Origin: Alphaproteobacteria bacterium
Lineage (GTDB): Bacteria > Pseudomonadota > Alphaproteobacteria > Rickettsiales > UBA998
DNA length: 64,000 nucleotides
Assembly (NCBI GenBank): GCA_004292675.1
Contig: RDXO01000019.1
Span: forward strand, 1 to 64,000
Direction: 5' to 3'
The notes below the pieces were generated by a model. That model made no database searches and was not told the origin of the DNA. It saw nothing but the letters and a program-made list of their open reading frames with translations. Numbering within the stretch: position 1 is the first letter of the stretch; every line of letters begins with the position of its first letter. The position numbers were made by a program, and so were the translations under genes. Positions 51,501 to 61,357 of this stretch are shown piece after piece.

Positions 51501-53892
51501 CCGTAGATTCTGAGGTGGAAGTTGCTAATGCTGCAGCTTCACTATGCACTACTTCCCACTCAATGGGAACGATGGGTTCTGCTAATGCATGAATTAACAC
51601 TTCATCTACATGTGAAACGCAGATAATGTTCAAACCACGTTTTACATGTTCTGGAATTTCCTCAAGGTCTTTTTCATTTTCAGCAGGGATTAACACGGTT
51701 GTGATGCCACCACGCAATGCTGCTAAAAGTTTTTCTTTTAGCCCACCAATGGCAAGAACACGCCCGCGCAAGGTGACTTCCCCCGTCATGGCAACGGAAC
51801 GCTTCACAGGAATACCCGTGAGTACAGAGATCATCGTCGTACACATTGCAATACCCGCAGATGGACCATCTTTCGGGGTTGCACCTTCGGGTACGTGAAT
51901 ATGAATCTCACGATCCTTCATCATCGCTTCCTTAATGCCAAAAGAAGGCGCACGCGAACGCACATAGCTATAGGCGGCTTGTACCGATTCTTGCATGACA
52001 TCACCCAATTTACCTGTATAGGTAATTTTGCTTTTTCCTGCAATCGTCACCGCTTCAATCGTTAATAAATCCCCGCCTGCTTCCGTATAAGCAAGCCCCG
52101 TTGTCATGCCAACAACATCTTCATGTTCTGCCTGACCAAAACTATATTTACGCACGCCCAACATCGTACCAAGGTTGCGTGCCGTAATTTGTACTTTCTT
52201 CGGTTGTTTGCTGGTAACAATTTTGCGCACCGTCTTACGCGCTAGGGAGGCAATTTCACGTTCCAAACCACGCACCCCAGCTTCACGCGTATAATAACGG
52301 ATCATATCACGCAGAGCTTCAGTAGAAATCTGCCATTCATCCTTGTGCAATCCGTGATCTTTGGCTTTTTTCGTGATGATATAATTTTGGGCAATGTTGA
52401 TTTTTTCTTCCTCTGTGTAACCGGGGATACGAATAATCTCCATACGATCCATCAAAGGACGTGGCATATTCATAGAGTTAGCGGTCGCGATAAACATCAC
52501 ATCCGATAGATCATAATCCACTTCCAGATAATGATCATTAAAGTTGCTATTTTGCTCAGGGTCTAACACTTCCAATAATGCCGCAGCAGGATCGCCACGA
52601 AAATCATTGCTCATTTTATCAATTTCATCAAGCAAAATCAACGGGTTATTTGCCTTAGCTTTTTTCATCGATTGGATGATTTTTCCAGGCATTGATCCAA
52701 TATAGGTACGACGATGACCACGTATCTCAGATTCATCGCGCACACCGCCAAGCGATATTTTGATATATTGCCTGCCAGTTGCACGCGCAATAGATTTTGC
52801 CAGTGACGTTTTACCTACCCCCGGAGGGCCAACCAAGCACAAAATAGGACCTTTCAAATCCTTCGTGCGCTCATGCACCGCAAGATATTCAATCACGCGC
52901 TCTTTTACCTTATCCAAACCATAATGATCTTGATCCAGAATCTTTATTGCTTTGCGTGTATCGTGAGAAATACGGGATTTCTTAGCCCACGGCAAGGAAG
53001 CGAGCCAATCCAGATAATTACGAATCACTGATGCTTCCGCTGACATCATATTCATAGAACGAAGTTTTTTCAGCTCAGATTTCGCTTTTTCTTGCGCTTC
53101 TTTGCTCATTTTAGCGTTTTTCAGACGTTCTTCCAGCTCGCCGATCTCATCCTTACCTTCTTCAATTTCACCCAATTCCTTTTGAATCGCCTTCATCTGT
53201 TCATTGAGGTAATATTCGCGCTGTGTTTTTTCCATTTGTTTTTTAACACGAGTGCGGATACGTTTTTCCGTATTCATGACGCTAATTTCGCTTTCCATCA
53301 AGCTATAGACATATTCCAAACGTTCAATCGCTGAAAGCGTCTCCAAGATTTTTTGTTTTGCGGCAATATCAATTTGAATATGTGCAGCGAGCGTATCCGC
53401 CAATTCCGCAGGCGTTGTGATTTTATGAATAGCACTCACAGTTTCGGGCTGCAATTTTTTATTGAGTTTTACATATTCTTCAAAATGCGACACGGCAGAG
53501 CGTATCAAAGCCTTTTGTTCTTCTGTATAGGGGGGTTCATTTTCCTCGATAAGTTCCGCCGTGACATGATAAAAATCAGAACCTTCAATCGCTTCCACAA
53601 TACGGGCGCGTTTTTTACCTTCCACAAGCACCTTCACCGTACCGTCAGGAAGGCGTAAAAGTTGCAAGACTTGTGCAATCGTGCCTATTTCATAGACATC
53701 GTCAAGTGACGGATCATCTTGCAGACCATCTTTTTGTGTCACAAGCATAATACGATTATCATCTGTCGCCATGTGATCCAGTGCTTTAACTGATTTCTCA
53801 CGTCCAACAAAAAGCGGCACAACCATCCCCGGAAATACAACAATATCTCGAAGTGGGAGTACAGATATAATAGTATGCTGAGTACTTGTCAT
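51487..53892 (-). CDS. lon: ATP-dependent protease Lon
   Basis: 801 residues. LAN substrate domain (LPLRDIVVFPGMVVPLFVGR), coiled coil (EKTQREYYLNEQMKAIQKEL), AAA+ module with GPPGVGKTSLAKSIA (Walker A), LILLDEIDKMSNDFRGDPAA (Walker B), then the protease domain with the Ser of TPKDGPSAGIAM and Lys of the KEKLLAALRGGI region. It degrades misfolded and short-lived regulatory proteins; in many systems also antitoxins, of which this window encodes at least one. Full length. Confidence 0.97.
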   Translation of the reverse strand: MTSTQHTIISVLPLRDIVVFPGMVVPLFVGREKSVKALDHMATDDNRIMLVTQKDGLQDDPSLDDVYEIGTIAQVLQLLRLPDGTVKVLVEGKKRARIVEAIEGSDFYHVTAELIEENEPPYTEEQKALIRSAVSHFEEYVKLNKKLQPETVSAIHKITTPAELADTLAAHIQIDIAAKQKILETLSAIERLEYVYSLMESEISVMNTEKRIRTRVKKQMEKTQREYYLNEQMKAIQKELGEIEEGKDEIGELEERLKNAKMSKEAQEKAKSELKKLRSMNMMSAEASVIRNYLDWLASLPWAKKSRISHDTRKAIKILDQDHYGLDKVKERVIEYLAVHERTKDLKGPILCLVGPPGVGKTSLAKSIARATGRQYIKISLGGVRDESEIRGHRRTYIGSMPGKIIQSMKKAKANNPLILLDEIDKMSNDFRGDPAAALLEVLDPEQNSNFNDHYLEVDYDLSDVMFIATANSMNMPRPLMDRMEIIRIPGYTEEEKINIAQNYIITKKAKDHGLHKDEWQISTEALRDMIRYYTREAGVRGLEREIASLARKTVRKIVTSKQPKKVQITARNLGTMLGVRKYSFGQAEHEDVVGMTTGLAYTEAGGDLLTIEAVTIAGKSKITYTGKLGDVMQESVQAAYSYVRSRAPSFGIKEAMMKDREIHIHVPEGATPKDGPSAGIAMCTTMISVLTGIPVKRSVAMTGEVTLRGRVLAIGGLKEKLLAALRGGITTVLIPAENEKDLEEIPEHVKRGLNIICVSHVDEVLIHALAEPIVPIEWEVVHSEAAALATSTSESTVKHH

Positions 53893-54022
53893 GAGCGCCT
53901 ACATTTGATAAGTATTTATTAAGTGATGTGTGGTAGGTTTTCTGTGTACCTATGTGTACATACAATACTGCATTACCATACTATCAATAATATATCATCT
54001 TTTGCTCGAATTGCTAGGGTTT

Positions 54023-54871
54023 ATGACAAAAAAAATAGTAATCACTGCATTTTCTCGACATGCATTACCAAAACCCCACCAGCATGGATTTTCGCTTTTT
54101 GAAGCAGCCGTGGTTTTGGCTATTATCGGAATCCTTATTACAGGGGTGATGGCAGGAAGAGATCTGCTTACGGCATCAAAACATCGCAACATTGCCACAA
54201 AAGCGTATGAATATGTTGATGCTGTTGAAAAATTTCACGATAAATTTCAAGCATTGCCCGGTGATATGCCCCATGCAACACGCATATGGGGGCGCGCTGA
54301 TGGTCATGCGAGTGTGGATCAACAATGTGCCTCCCCTGCATTGAATAACAGCAATCCTCAAGGCACATGCAATGGCGATGGCGATGGCAGCATTGCACGC
54401 CATGCATCCCCCCTCACCGTCTATGAAATGTTTCGTGCATGGCAACAGCTTTCTCTTGGTGGATATATTCAGGGCAACTTTACGGGCATTGCGGGGGCGA
54501 GTGGATGGTTTCATGCCCAAGCGGGAAGCAATATTCCTGCCTCAGATGTTCGTGCTTCGGGGTATGATCTGGTGTATCTTGACGAATCCTCTCTTACGTC
54601 ACGGCATTTTACGGGGATAAATTATAACCATGTGCTGCATTTTGGGCGCAATCAAACAGGGAATAATTTAGCGCATGGCGTTACTATTCCCGTAGTGGAG
54701 GCACGCAATATCGATAAAAAATTTGATGATGCTATGCCGGGCATGGGCAAAATTGTAGCATTCACGGATACTTCATGTGTCACCACACCAGTTGCATCTT
54801 CCGCAGATTATATACGAAACGATCAAAAAGAGGTGCGGCATTGCGCTTTAATCTTCATTACAGGATTTTAG
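54023..54871 (+). CDS. Prepilin-like protein with N-terminal methylation motif
   Basis: 282 residues from the ATG at 54023. The leader of about 21 residues ends in HG, followed by FSLFEAAVVLAIIGILITGV: cleavage after Gly, Phe+1, Glu+5, and a hydrophobic helix, as in type IV pilins and type II secretion pseudopilins. The large C-terminal head has AYEYVDAVEKFHDKFQALPG and several cysteines. It stands alone, without pilus assembly genes in this window. Function may be adhesion or a minor pseudopilin. Confidence 0.82.
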   Translation: MTKKIVITAFSRHALPKPHQHGFSLFEAAVVLAIIGILITGVMAGRDLLTASKHRNIATKAYEYVDAVEKFHDKFQALPGDMPHATRIWGRADGHASVDQQCASPALNNSNPQGTCNGDGDGSIARHASPLTVYEMFRAWQQLSLGGYIQGNFTGIAGASGWFHAQAGSNIPASDVRASGYDLVYLDESSLTSRHFTGINYNHVLHFGRNQTGNNLAHGVTIPVVEARNIDKKFDDAMPGMGKIVAFTDTSCVTTPVASSADYIRNDQKEVRHCALIFITGF

Positions 54872-55110
54872 AACCGAGGAGAGAACCGCGTGACCGTTGA
54901 CGAGTAAGCCACTTTCGGCACTCATGTTAAGGTGGGCGCATTATACTATAAACCACGGTTCATAGCAGGGAACACACCCGAGAGAAAGGTATTAGCCCAA
55001 GGGTCATAATGTCTAACGCGTCACGCAGTAGATTTTATTCTAATGCAAAAAATCCAATAACGCAACAATTTTACTTGCATCTTTTTGTGCCTCACGCCTA
55101 TTATGCGTGC

Positions 55111-55761
55111 ATGAAAAAAAATATTTCTCTTTTTGCAAGTGCATCCGTGATTATGTTTTCTCTAACGGGATGTTTGGGAGCGATCATTGGTGGCGTTGGT
55201 TCAGTGGGGCAAGCGGCTGTCGAAGAGCGTTCGATTGGAACGAACATTGATGATCGTACCATCAGTGCTGCCATTAATCGCTATTTTATGCAATCCGAAG
55301 TGCCGGGGGTATTCAAAGATGTGCAAATCCGTGTGCATGAAGGGCGTGTATTATTGCTTGGTAAAACCAATAATCAGCAAATTGCGATGGAAGCGGTACG
55401 TCTTGCATGGCTTGCGGGCGGTGTACGTGAAGTGATGAATGAGATTCAGATTGGTTCAGAAACGACTGGATTGTGGGATTATAGCAAAGACAACGTCATT
55501 GAGAGCCAAATTGAAACACGCTTAATTGCAACCAAGGGTATTAATTCAAGCAATTATACGGTAGAAGTAGTCAATGGTGTTGCCTATTTGCTGGGCGTTG
55601 CGCAAGATGCGAAAGAACGCCATAATGCTGCCTATATCGCATCCGTGACGCGTGGCGTGAACAAGGTAGTAAGCTATGTACGCCTCAAAGATGATCCCAT
55701 TCGCTTAAATGCCACGGGCAAAATGAGCGGTGAACAACAACCTGCCCCACCTGCCTATTAA
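55111..55761 (+). CDS. BON-domain outer-membrane lipoprotein (OsmY/DolP type)
   Basis: 216 residues from the ATG at 55111 (MKKNISLFASASVIMFSLTG then Cys), a good lipoprotein signal with lipobox LTGC. Two BON domains follow: about 55-120 (TISAAINRYFMQSEVPGVFK, VHEGRVLLLGKTNNQQIAM) and 135-200 (ESQIETRLIATKGINSSNYT, VVNGVAYLLGVAQDAKER). Such lipoproteins support outer-membrane integrity. The tail is Pro-rich. It ends two bases before bioD. Confidence 0.9.
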   Translation: MKKNISLFASASVIMFSLTGCLGAIIGGVGSVGQAAVEERSIGTNIDDRTISAAINRYFMQSEVPGVFKDVQIRVHEGRVLLLGKTNNQQIAMEAVRLAWLAGGVREVMNEIQIGSETTGLWDYSKDNVIESQIETRLIATKGINSSNYTVEVVNGVAYLLGVAQDAKERHNAAYIASVTRGVNKVVSYVRLKDDPIRLNATGKMSGEQQPAPPAY

Positions 55762-55763
55762 AA

Positions 55764-56465
55764 ATGCCACGCTACTTTGTTACATCCACGGGTACGGATA
55801 TAGGCAAAACCTACGTCACCTCATTGTTGGTGCGTTCATTGCTTGTGCATGGATATGCTGCAAAAGCCTATAAACCCATCATGAGCGGTGTTGCGCAGTG
55901 GGATTCTAATGACGCAGCGGAGTTATTAAAGGCGCAAGGTATAGCGGTTACCCCTGAAGATACTACCGCCATTGCTCCGTGGCAATTTTCTCACCCACTT
56001 TCGCCCCATCGTGCTGCAGAATATGCGCAGCGTCCCATTGACCCTGCATCGCTTGTGGCGTGGTGTCGTGATCAGTGCGCACTAAGCAATGCTGATGATT
56101 ATATTTTTATTGAGGGCGTAGGCGGTGTGATGGTGCCTATTACCCGAGATTATACGGTACTCGATTGGATGCGCGCACTTAACTATCCCGTCCTTCTTGT
56201 GGTGGGTGATTATTTAGGCACACTTTCGCATAGCCTTAGCGCACTTCATGTGCTACATCATGCCAATATTGCGGTGCATGGCGTGGTGGTTAATAGCAGC
56301 CCCTCCCCCGTTGAGCATAAAGATGCCTGCCGTACTCTTTGCGAACTAAGCCCCTATCCTACTATGTCCATGCTTTCCGTGGCACGAAAGCATCATGAGG
56401 GTGCAGCTTATCATGCTAATATTCTATCAAAAAACGAACTTGATAGATTTTTTCTTCATAGTTGA
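55764..56465 (+). CDS. bioD: Dethiobiotin synthetase
   Basis: 233 residues. P-loop YFVTSTGTDIGKTYVTSLLV, AYKPIMSGV (substrate Lys), TTAIAPWQFSHPLSPHRAAE, IEGVGGVMVPITRDYTVLDW (Mg2+ loop). It carboxylates and closes the ring of diaminopelargonate in biotin synthesis. No other bio gene is adjacent. Overlaps or touches the following RDD gene. Confidence 0.93.
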   Translation: MPRYFVTSTGTDIGKTYVTSLLVRSLLVHGYAAKAYKPIMSGVAQWDSNDAAELLKAQGIAVTPEDTTAIAPWQFSHPLSPHRAAEYAQRPIDPASLVAWCRDQCALSNADDYIFIEGVGGVMVPITRDYTVLDWMRALNYPVLLVVGDYLGTLSHSLSALHVLHHANIAVHGVVVNSSPSPVEHKDACRTLCELSPYPTMSMLSVARKHHEGAAYHANILSKNELDRFFLHS

Positions 56466-56473
56466 TCACTCTG

Positions 56474-57145
56474 ATGGTTATGAAACAAAAATCCAAAGAC
56501 CCTCAAAAAAAAGACCGTCCTGCCCCTCCCGCATGGCTTGCGACATTAGAGCGTGGTATGCAGCGCGCTAATCAGCATATCAAAACAACAAGCCCACTTT
56601 CGCGCAGAACGCATGATGCATCGAAACCTCATTATGCATCCTTTAATGATCGGGTGTTTGCGGTATCCATTGATGTGGGCATACTTTCCATCACAGTTGC
56701 CCCATTATTCACATGGTTGTTCGGCATGTTCTTCCCTAATCAATCGCGTATAAATCCGCCCAATGTGTCTGCTGGGCAGATGATCATGTGGTTTTTTGAG
56801 AACATTCCCGCAACTCTCGTCATTCATTATATTGTTCTCTATATCATCTTAGGGGGTATTTATCTATGGTGTTGGAATAAAAGTGCGGCAACCCCGGGTA
56901 AATGGTTGTTGCGCATGAGAATTGTCGATGCGCAGACATTCCGCAAACCAACCTCGAAACAATTATTCTATCGTTATTTAGGCTATCTTATTTCCGTACC
57001 TCCTTTAACCATCGGATGTATGTGGGCGATGCTGAGTCGTAGGCAGCGCACATGGCATGATATGATTGCGGGTACGGTTGTGGTAAAAGTGAAACATTGG
57101 CGTTGGCATGATGATGGTATCACTCCACATGCACCCACCAAGTAG
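56474..57145 (+). CDS. RDD family membrane protein
   Basis: About 223 residues from the ATG at 56474 (a TTG at 56462 overlaps the bioD stop). A basic N-terminus is followed by the RDD domain: FNDRVFAVSIDVGILSITVA with Arg-Asp in the first helix, two or three further helices (LVIHYIVLYIILGGIYLWCW), KSAATPGKWLLRMRIVDA and RRQRTWHDMIAGTVVV. RDD proteins are small integral membrane proteins, some linked to ion transport; role unknown here. Confidence 0.85.
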   Translation: MVMKQKSKDPQKKDRPAPPAWLATLERGMQRANQHIKTTSPLSRRTHDASKPHYASFNDRVFAVSIDVGILSITVAPLFTWLFGMFFPNQSRINPPNVSAGQMIMWFFENIPATLVIHYIVLYIILGGIYLWCWNKSAATPGKWLLRMRIVDAQTFRKPTSKQLFYRYLGYLISVPPLTIGCMWAMLSRRQRTWHDMIAGTVVVKVKHWRWHDDGITPHAPTK

Positions 57146-57231
57146 TACCCGCACTATAGTTGCGTAATGATTGAAATAATCGCTGGATTTATTGCAAAGA
57201 TAGTATTATAATTAATTCTATACTAAATAGT

Positions 57232-57350
57232 ATACTCATCGCACATGAAGATGCGTAGCATCAAAATGTGGAAACGATGAGTATTTTTAATAAGATATAC
57301 CCTTAATTTCACTTGCAAGGACTTGAGTCCTTAAAGTGAAATGGGTATAT
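57232..57350. repeat. Bipartite palindromic repeat, copy 2 (inverted)
   Basis: About 119 bp, the reverse complement of the element at 45932-46048. Both hairpins are kept: ATACTCATC...GATGAGTAT with inner CACAT/ATGTG and GATGC/GCATC, and GGGTATAT...ATATACCC enclosing TTTCACTT...AAGTGAAA. Hairpin-1 loop sequences differ between copies while the stems pair. It fills most of the 304-base gap 57146-57449, in which I see no gene. Confidence 0.75.
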
Positions 57351-57449
57351 TTATTTATTCTTATAGCCTAAGGTGTGATTTTTTCTGTTGCTGTATCAAC
57401 TAATTCAGTGAATCTTTGTGCTATAATCCATGAATAGATATAACCAAAA

Positions 57450-59873
57450 ATGAGCAGCATTATGCGATGGATCAACAAATCACCGACTATTTTTATCATG
57501 AGCTTCTTGTTTGTGATGGGCATAACCGAATCTTCTCATGCATTATTTCAGTTCACCAGCATGGTGAATGTTCCCCCAGCAGCGCGTGCGTATCTCAAAG
57601 AGATCAAGCGCATGACGATGGATATTAATTATTCGATTGCAAAAGGTCCGTATCAATCCGCTAAAACTCCCGGCGAAGATAGGGAATTAGATGATGCATG
57701 TTTTAAGGGAAGTGCCGAGCAAAATCCTGAAGCAGCAAAGGAAGATAATCTACGCGAAGAAAGCACCATCGCAACAGAAATTGAGGTTATTGCAGGGTCA
57801 CAACCAACAGAATGTATGAAAAGTCGTGAGACGCGCAAATTTTCTCCGCTTGATTTGAATCCGTGGTATTTGACGGGGGTGATTGATAAAGAAAAAGAAC
57901 GCGCTTATTACCAAGGGCGCGGTTATCGCACCGATCGCAACCCGATTAAAGAAGCAGCGCGTTTGGTTGCACCGTCACGCACCATGCAAATGGGATGCGC
58001 ACCTCAGCAAATGGTATCACCCGTTGGTGGATTCACAGGCGAGAATGAGGGGCTTGATGATCCTATCTGGATGCGCCGAGAAATGGATAATTGCACCAAC
58101 CAATATATCCTTCAACATCAACGCTTTATTCGTGATCCTGATGATGCGGCGGGCGAGTTATTTGGGGTAAATACAGGGATGTGCCAACCTCTCAGACTAG
58201 AAAAACCGCCCTCAATGCATGAACTTTATGAATATCTTCCTAGTGAATATTTAGGGGCAGCATGGTCAAAATTGCTGGTGGATGAAACCTATCTTTTGCG
58301 TAAAGATAAAGCTCCCAAAGAGCCAAACTATGAAAAAGATTCACAGGTGCAGATTGATAAATCCATCCCCATTCCTGCCCAACAATTTGGTATGATTATG
58401 GTAGAAGATTTGCTTGAAAAAAGTGAATCAACAGGCACAGATGCCGTGAATCTACATTTTGAAAAAATTGTTGATCCCTCCCATCCCTATACGCCACGAT
58501 GGGACTTTGAAGTGGATGATCGCTCCTACAGCCCTGACACCGTCATCTATGGTGGCAATCCAACCAATGCGGTACGTTGCCATAGTTCTGTGAAAGTAGA
58601 TTTGCTCTCATTCCGTCAACATATGTTTGAGGCGTGGGTTCCGAAGAAAATTAATTGGAATAAAAAATGCTTCCTCGATAAATCACCCAAAGGATGTTAT
58701 AATCGCATATGGCGTCCCTTGCAATGCTCAGGGGATCAGCCCTGCTGTTCCACCCGTTGGGATCAGAAGGATAAGATTCCTGCACCATTAAACCGTGTGT
58801 TCTGTGGCGTGCCAATGCAAGAAGTGTGTGACTATGTGGCGCGCCCGCTTACCCCGATGAATACGCTCAAAATGCGTAAAGTGTCCGATGAAGTCTTCCC
58901 CGAAGGTGCGCCTGAAGGCTATAGTTTCAAAGAATATTTTGAGGATCACAAGCCCTATATGCGTTGTTGGGATACGGGAACGGAATGCGGAACGGATAAG
59001 CAAATATTTCCACAACCTCTTGTGAATGGCGGGACGCATCGTTTTATCTATGATCCGCGAGGAACAGAAGGTTCTGAATTTGCCATTGTGGGTGCAGGTC
59101 GAGAAAAAGCTACTTGTGCGATTGGTGGAGGCAAAGGGGAAGGCGGTGTTGCTGCCGTTGATCCCATCACTAGTTGGTCTGAGTTGAAACTCTATTATAC
59201 GCGAGGGATTCGCATGGGGGCAAACTGCATAGGAACATTTGAAAAAATGTTCAAACCTTTGACGGCTGAAGATTTATTACTCACGCAGATGGGAGGAACA
59301 TATCAAGCGAAATTAAAATCCCACTCGGGGCATGAGCAAATACGTTCGTTTCGTTGGCCGTTTGGCTGGCGTGGTTATGTCAGTGCCTTAGAAAGTGAAG
59401 ATCGCTTCCCGAATGCAGGGAACGGGGCGCAATCAGCAGGTACGGGCTTGGATGACGCGAAAAAAGGTGACATTATTGTTTTTGATGCTGATGTCGTGAT
59501 GAGTGGTTCTGAGGGTACATGGCGCAATCCTTATCTTGGCTATATCACCAATACGCTGAATGAACGCGCACGCGCACGCGGTGGCAATGCTGATGTGATG
59601 GATCCTGAATATGATTCGGTGAAGGTGTTTTTCTATAATCATGGGCGTTATGTCGATGCGTGCGGTATGACGGATGAGGCGGGCATGGGGTCTGATGCTA
59701 CCTTATTCAAAACCAAATTACCCGAACATTATGAGAAAATATTTGAGTCGGATACTTTAGAACATGTGACAGAAGGCACAACGTGCGATGATCCGATGAT
59801 GTCTGCGTGCATTGAACCATTATGGGGCGATATTAAACGCTATCGATTGGAATCAAGCGAGTCAGGCGAGTGA
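57450..59873 (+). CDS. Large secreted Cys-rich protein of unknown function
   Basis: 807 residues. Signal peptide near 12-33 (IFIMSFLFVMGITESSHA). The exported part has many cysteines, often clustered (SGDQPCCSTRWDQ, FCGVPMQEVCDYV, MRCWDTGTECG), suggesting disulfide bonds in the periplasm or outside. Near residues 670-690 KKGDIIVFDADVVM followed by YLGYIT resembles a CHAP/NlpC-type core in outline, but no catalytic Cys-His pair can be assigned. No family is recognised. The next gene overlaps or follows at once and is also exported and Cys-rich, so the two probably act together. Confidence 0.7.
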   Translation: MSSIMRWINKSPTIFIMSFLFVMGITESSHALFQFTSMVNVPPAARAYLKEIKRMTMDINYSIAKGPYQSAKTPGEDRELDDACFKGSAEQNPEAAKEDNLREESTIATEIEVIAGSQPTECMKSRETRKFSPLDLNPWYLTGVIDKEKERAYYQGRGYRTDRNPIKEAARLVAPSRTMQMGCAPQQMVSPVGGFTGENEGLDDPIWMRREMDNCTNQYILQHQRFIRDPDDAAGELFGVNTGMCQPLRLEKPPSMHELYEYLPSEYLGAAWSKLLVDETYLLRKDKAPKEPNYEKDSQVQIDKSIPIPAQQFGMIMVEDLLEKSESTGTDAVNLHFEKIVDPSHPYTPRWDFEVDDRSYSPDTVIYGGNPTNAVRCHSSVKVDLLSFRQHMFEAWVPKKINWNKKCFLDKSPKGCYNRIWRPLQCSGDQPCCSTRWDQKDKIPAPLNRVFCGVPMQEVCDYVARPLTPMNTLKMRKVSDEVFPEGAPEGYSFKEYFEDHKPYMRCWDTGTECGTDKQIFPQPLVNGGTHRFIYDPRGTEGSEFAIVGAGREKATCAIGGGKGEGGVAAVDPITSWSELKLYYTRGIRMGANCIGTFEKMFKPLTAEDLLLTQMGGTYQAKLKSHSGHEQIRSFRWPFGWRGYVSALESEDRFPNAGNGAQSAGTGLDDAKKGDIIVFDADVVMSGSEGTWRNPYLGYITNTLNERARARGGNADVMDPEYDSVKVFFYNHGRYVDACGMTDEAGMGSDATLFKTKLPEHYEKIFESDTLEHVTEGTTCDDPMMSACIEPLWGDIKRYRLESSESGE

Positions 59874-59881
59874 GGAAATTT

Positions 59882-61357
59882 ATGAAAAATCATCTTTTGT
59901 TGCACTATTGTTTATTGTTTGTCACAGCCATGTTGTGGGGGCATGATGCCCATGCCACATGTTCCTTTGATAAGCCTATTAATCAATCCTTCAAGGGCGG
60001 TTTACATGCGGAGCATCCCGTGACAGAATGCCTAAAAGAGGGTGAAGACCCGCTTAAAGGATATTTGCGCAATGAGGGTAATGCCTTTTCACGCACGAAA
60101 TATCATGCCATTTTACCGCGTTCTGTGCGAGCCGCATCAGCATTACCCAATGCGTATAAAAAGCAAGCCTGCGATCCGAAAGAGAAAAAAGCAGGGGGTA
60201 AATCGAGTGAAGGCGCAACCGATCCATGCACAAAAGGTTCGGGTAAGTCATTAACTTCGATACCACCACAAAAAGTCAATGTCCCGATCTGTGAAGATTG
60301 CACCGATTGTGGCGTTGGCTTGCTTGGTGCATTAATCGGCGCGGTAACAGGCGGCGGCGGTGGGATGCCTGATTTATCCAGCACATTTTCTGCTGCGGGC
60401 AATATATCGCGTAATGGCTGTGTTGGCGGTTCGATTGGCATTTGCGGGCTTGGCACGATTGGCGGAAGTGTCTGCCCAAGTTCACTTATCAGCGCAAACG
60501 GGATGCAGCCACCTTCTGCCGTCACCACACGAAGTAATCGTGCGCAATCAGCAAACACAAACCCGAGCTATATTCGCGTGAACACCCCTTCCCTACAGAT
60601 TGCTAGCCCTAAGACGCAGTTGCATAATGGCACGACCAATTATGTGCCTGATGGAGGATTATTGCGCGTATGTTCGGGTACGATGGGTACATGTTATGAT
60701 GTCGTCGTTCCACCCAATGGTCATGTCGTCATCGATGGGGAAGGCGTGTTACGCGTTGGTTGCCCCACCTGCCCTGCTCCCTCAGGAGAGCGCATTATAG
60801 GACGTGCTGGTGGCACAAGCGAAAATAATAATAACAATAATGGCAATTTGGGTCTCATGAATTTGGATGGTCGCCCCGTTGCAGGAAGTGGAGCTGATTT
60901 TAGTAGCCTAAGGAATAACAATAATTCAAATAATAATAGCAGCTTAGCGTTTGACTTAAATGCCGATGATTTTACCGTGACTGTAACCCCTACCGCCAAT
61001 ATGTCTGGAGAATCCTTGGTTCTTGCGGATGAAAATCTTGTGCAAGGTTCGGGGCCGCGTGGTATTAATTCATTAACAAGCAGAGTTGATACGATCAATG
61101 TCAACAGTGAACCGAATGGCAATGGTGAACAACGTCGTCCCGTCACTGAGGTTGTTGATGTCGGGGTAAATACGCGCCTGCCAACGGATCGCACATTAGA
61201 AACCTTGCGTGATGCCGATGTTCCCGAAGGGACATGCCCTGATGGCGGAACATCATGTTTTGTGGGATCATTCGCACCGCTTGCACCAACCGAAAATGAA
61301 ATGCCCTCGGATATTGAACAGCCATACGACAATGACACGCTTACAATCTTAGAGTAG
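59882..61357 (+). CDS. Secreted Cys/Asn-rich protein, partner of the upstream gene
   Basis: 491 residues from the ATG at 59882 with GAGG six bases upstream; a GTG at 59870 overlaps the previous stop. Signal peptide to about residue 26 (HDAHATCSF). A Cys motif ICEDCTDCGVG and a glycine-rich hydrophobic stretch (LLGALIGAVTGGGGGMP) could insert in a membrane. Later VCSGTMGTCYDVVVPPNGHV, two asparagine runs (SENNNNNNGN; NNNNSNNNSS) and an acidic C-terminus follow. No family recognised. Form suggests a surface or envelope component. Its 3' end overlaps the convergent ABC-F gene by 9 bases. Confidence 0.7.
   Translation: MKNHLLLHYCLLFVTAMLWGHDAHATCSFDKPINQSFKGGLHAEHPVTECLKEGEDPLKGYLRNEGNAFSRTKYHAILPRSVRAASALPNAYKKQACDPKEKKAGGKSSEGATDPCTKGSGKSLTSIPPQKVNVPICEDCTDCGVGLLGALIGAVTGGGGGMPDLSSTFSAAGNISRNGCVGGSIGICGLGTIGGSVCPSSLISANGMQPPSAVTTRSNRAQSANTNPSYIRVNTPSLQIASPKTQLHNGTTNYVPDGGLLRVCSGTMGTCYDVVVPPNGHVVIDGEGVLRVGCPTCPAPSGERIIGRAGGTSENNNNNNGNLGLMNLDGRPVAGSGADFSSLRNNNNSNNNSSLAFDLNADDFTVTVTPTANMSGESLVLADENLVQGSGPRGINSLTSRVDTINVNSEPNGNGEQRRPVTEVVDVGVNTRLPTDRTLETLRDADVPEGTCPDGGTSCFVGSFAPLAPTENEMPSDIEQPYDNDTLTILE

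Noticed and set aside
59433-61338. Long minus-strand frames opposite the Cys-rich exported genes
   Set aside because: The plus-strand genes have signal peptides, good starts and continuous organisation; the antisense frames have none.
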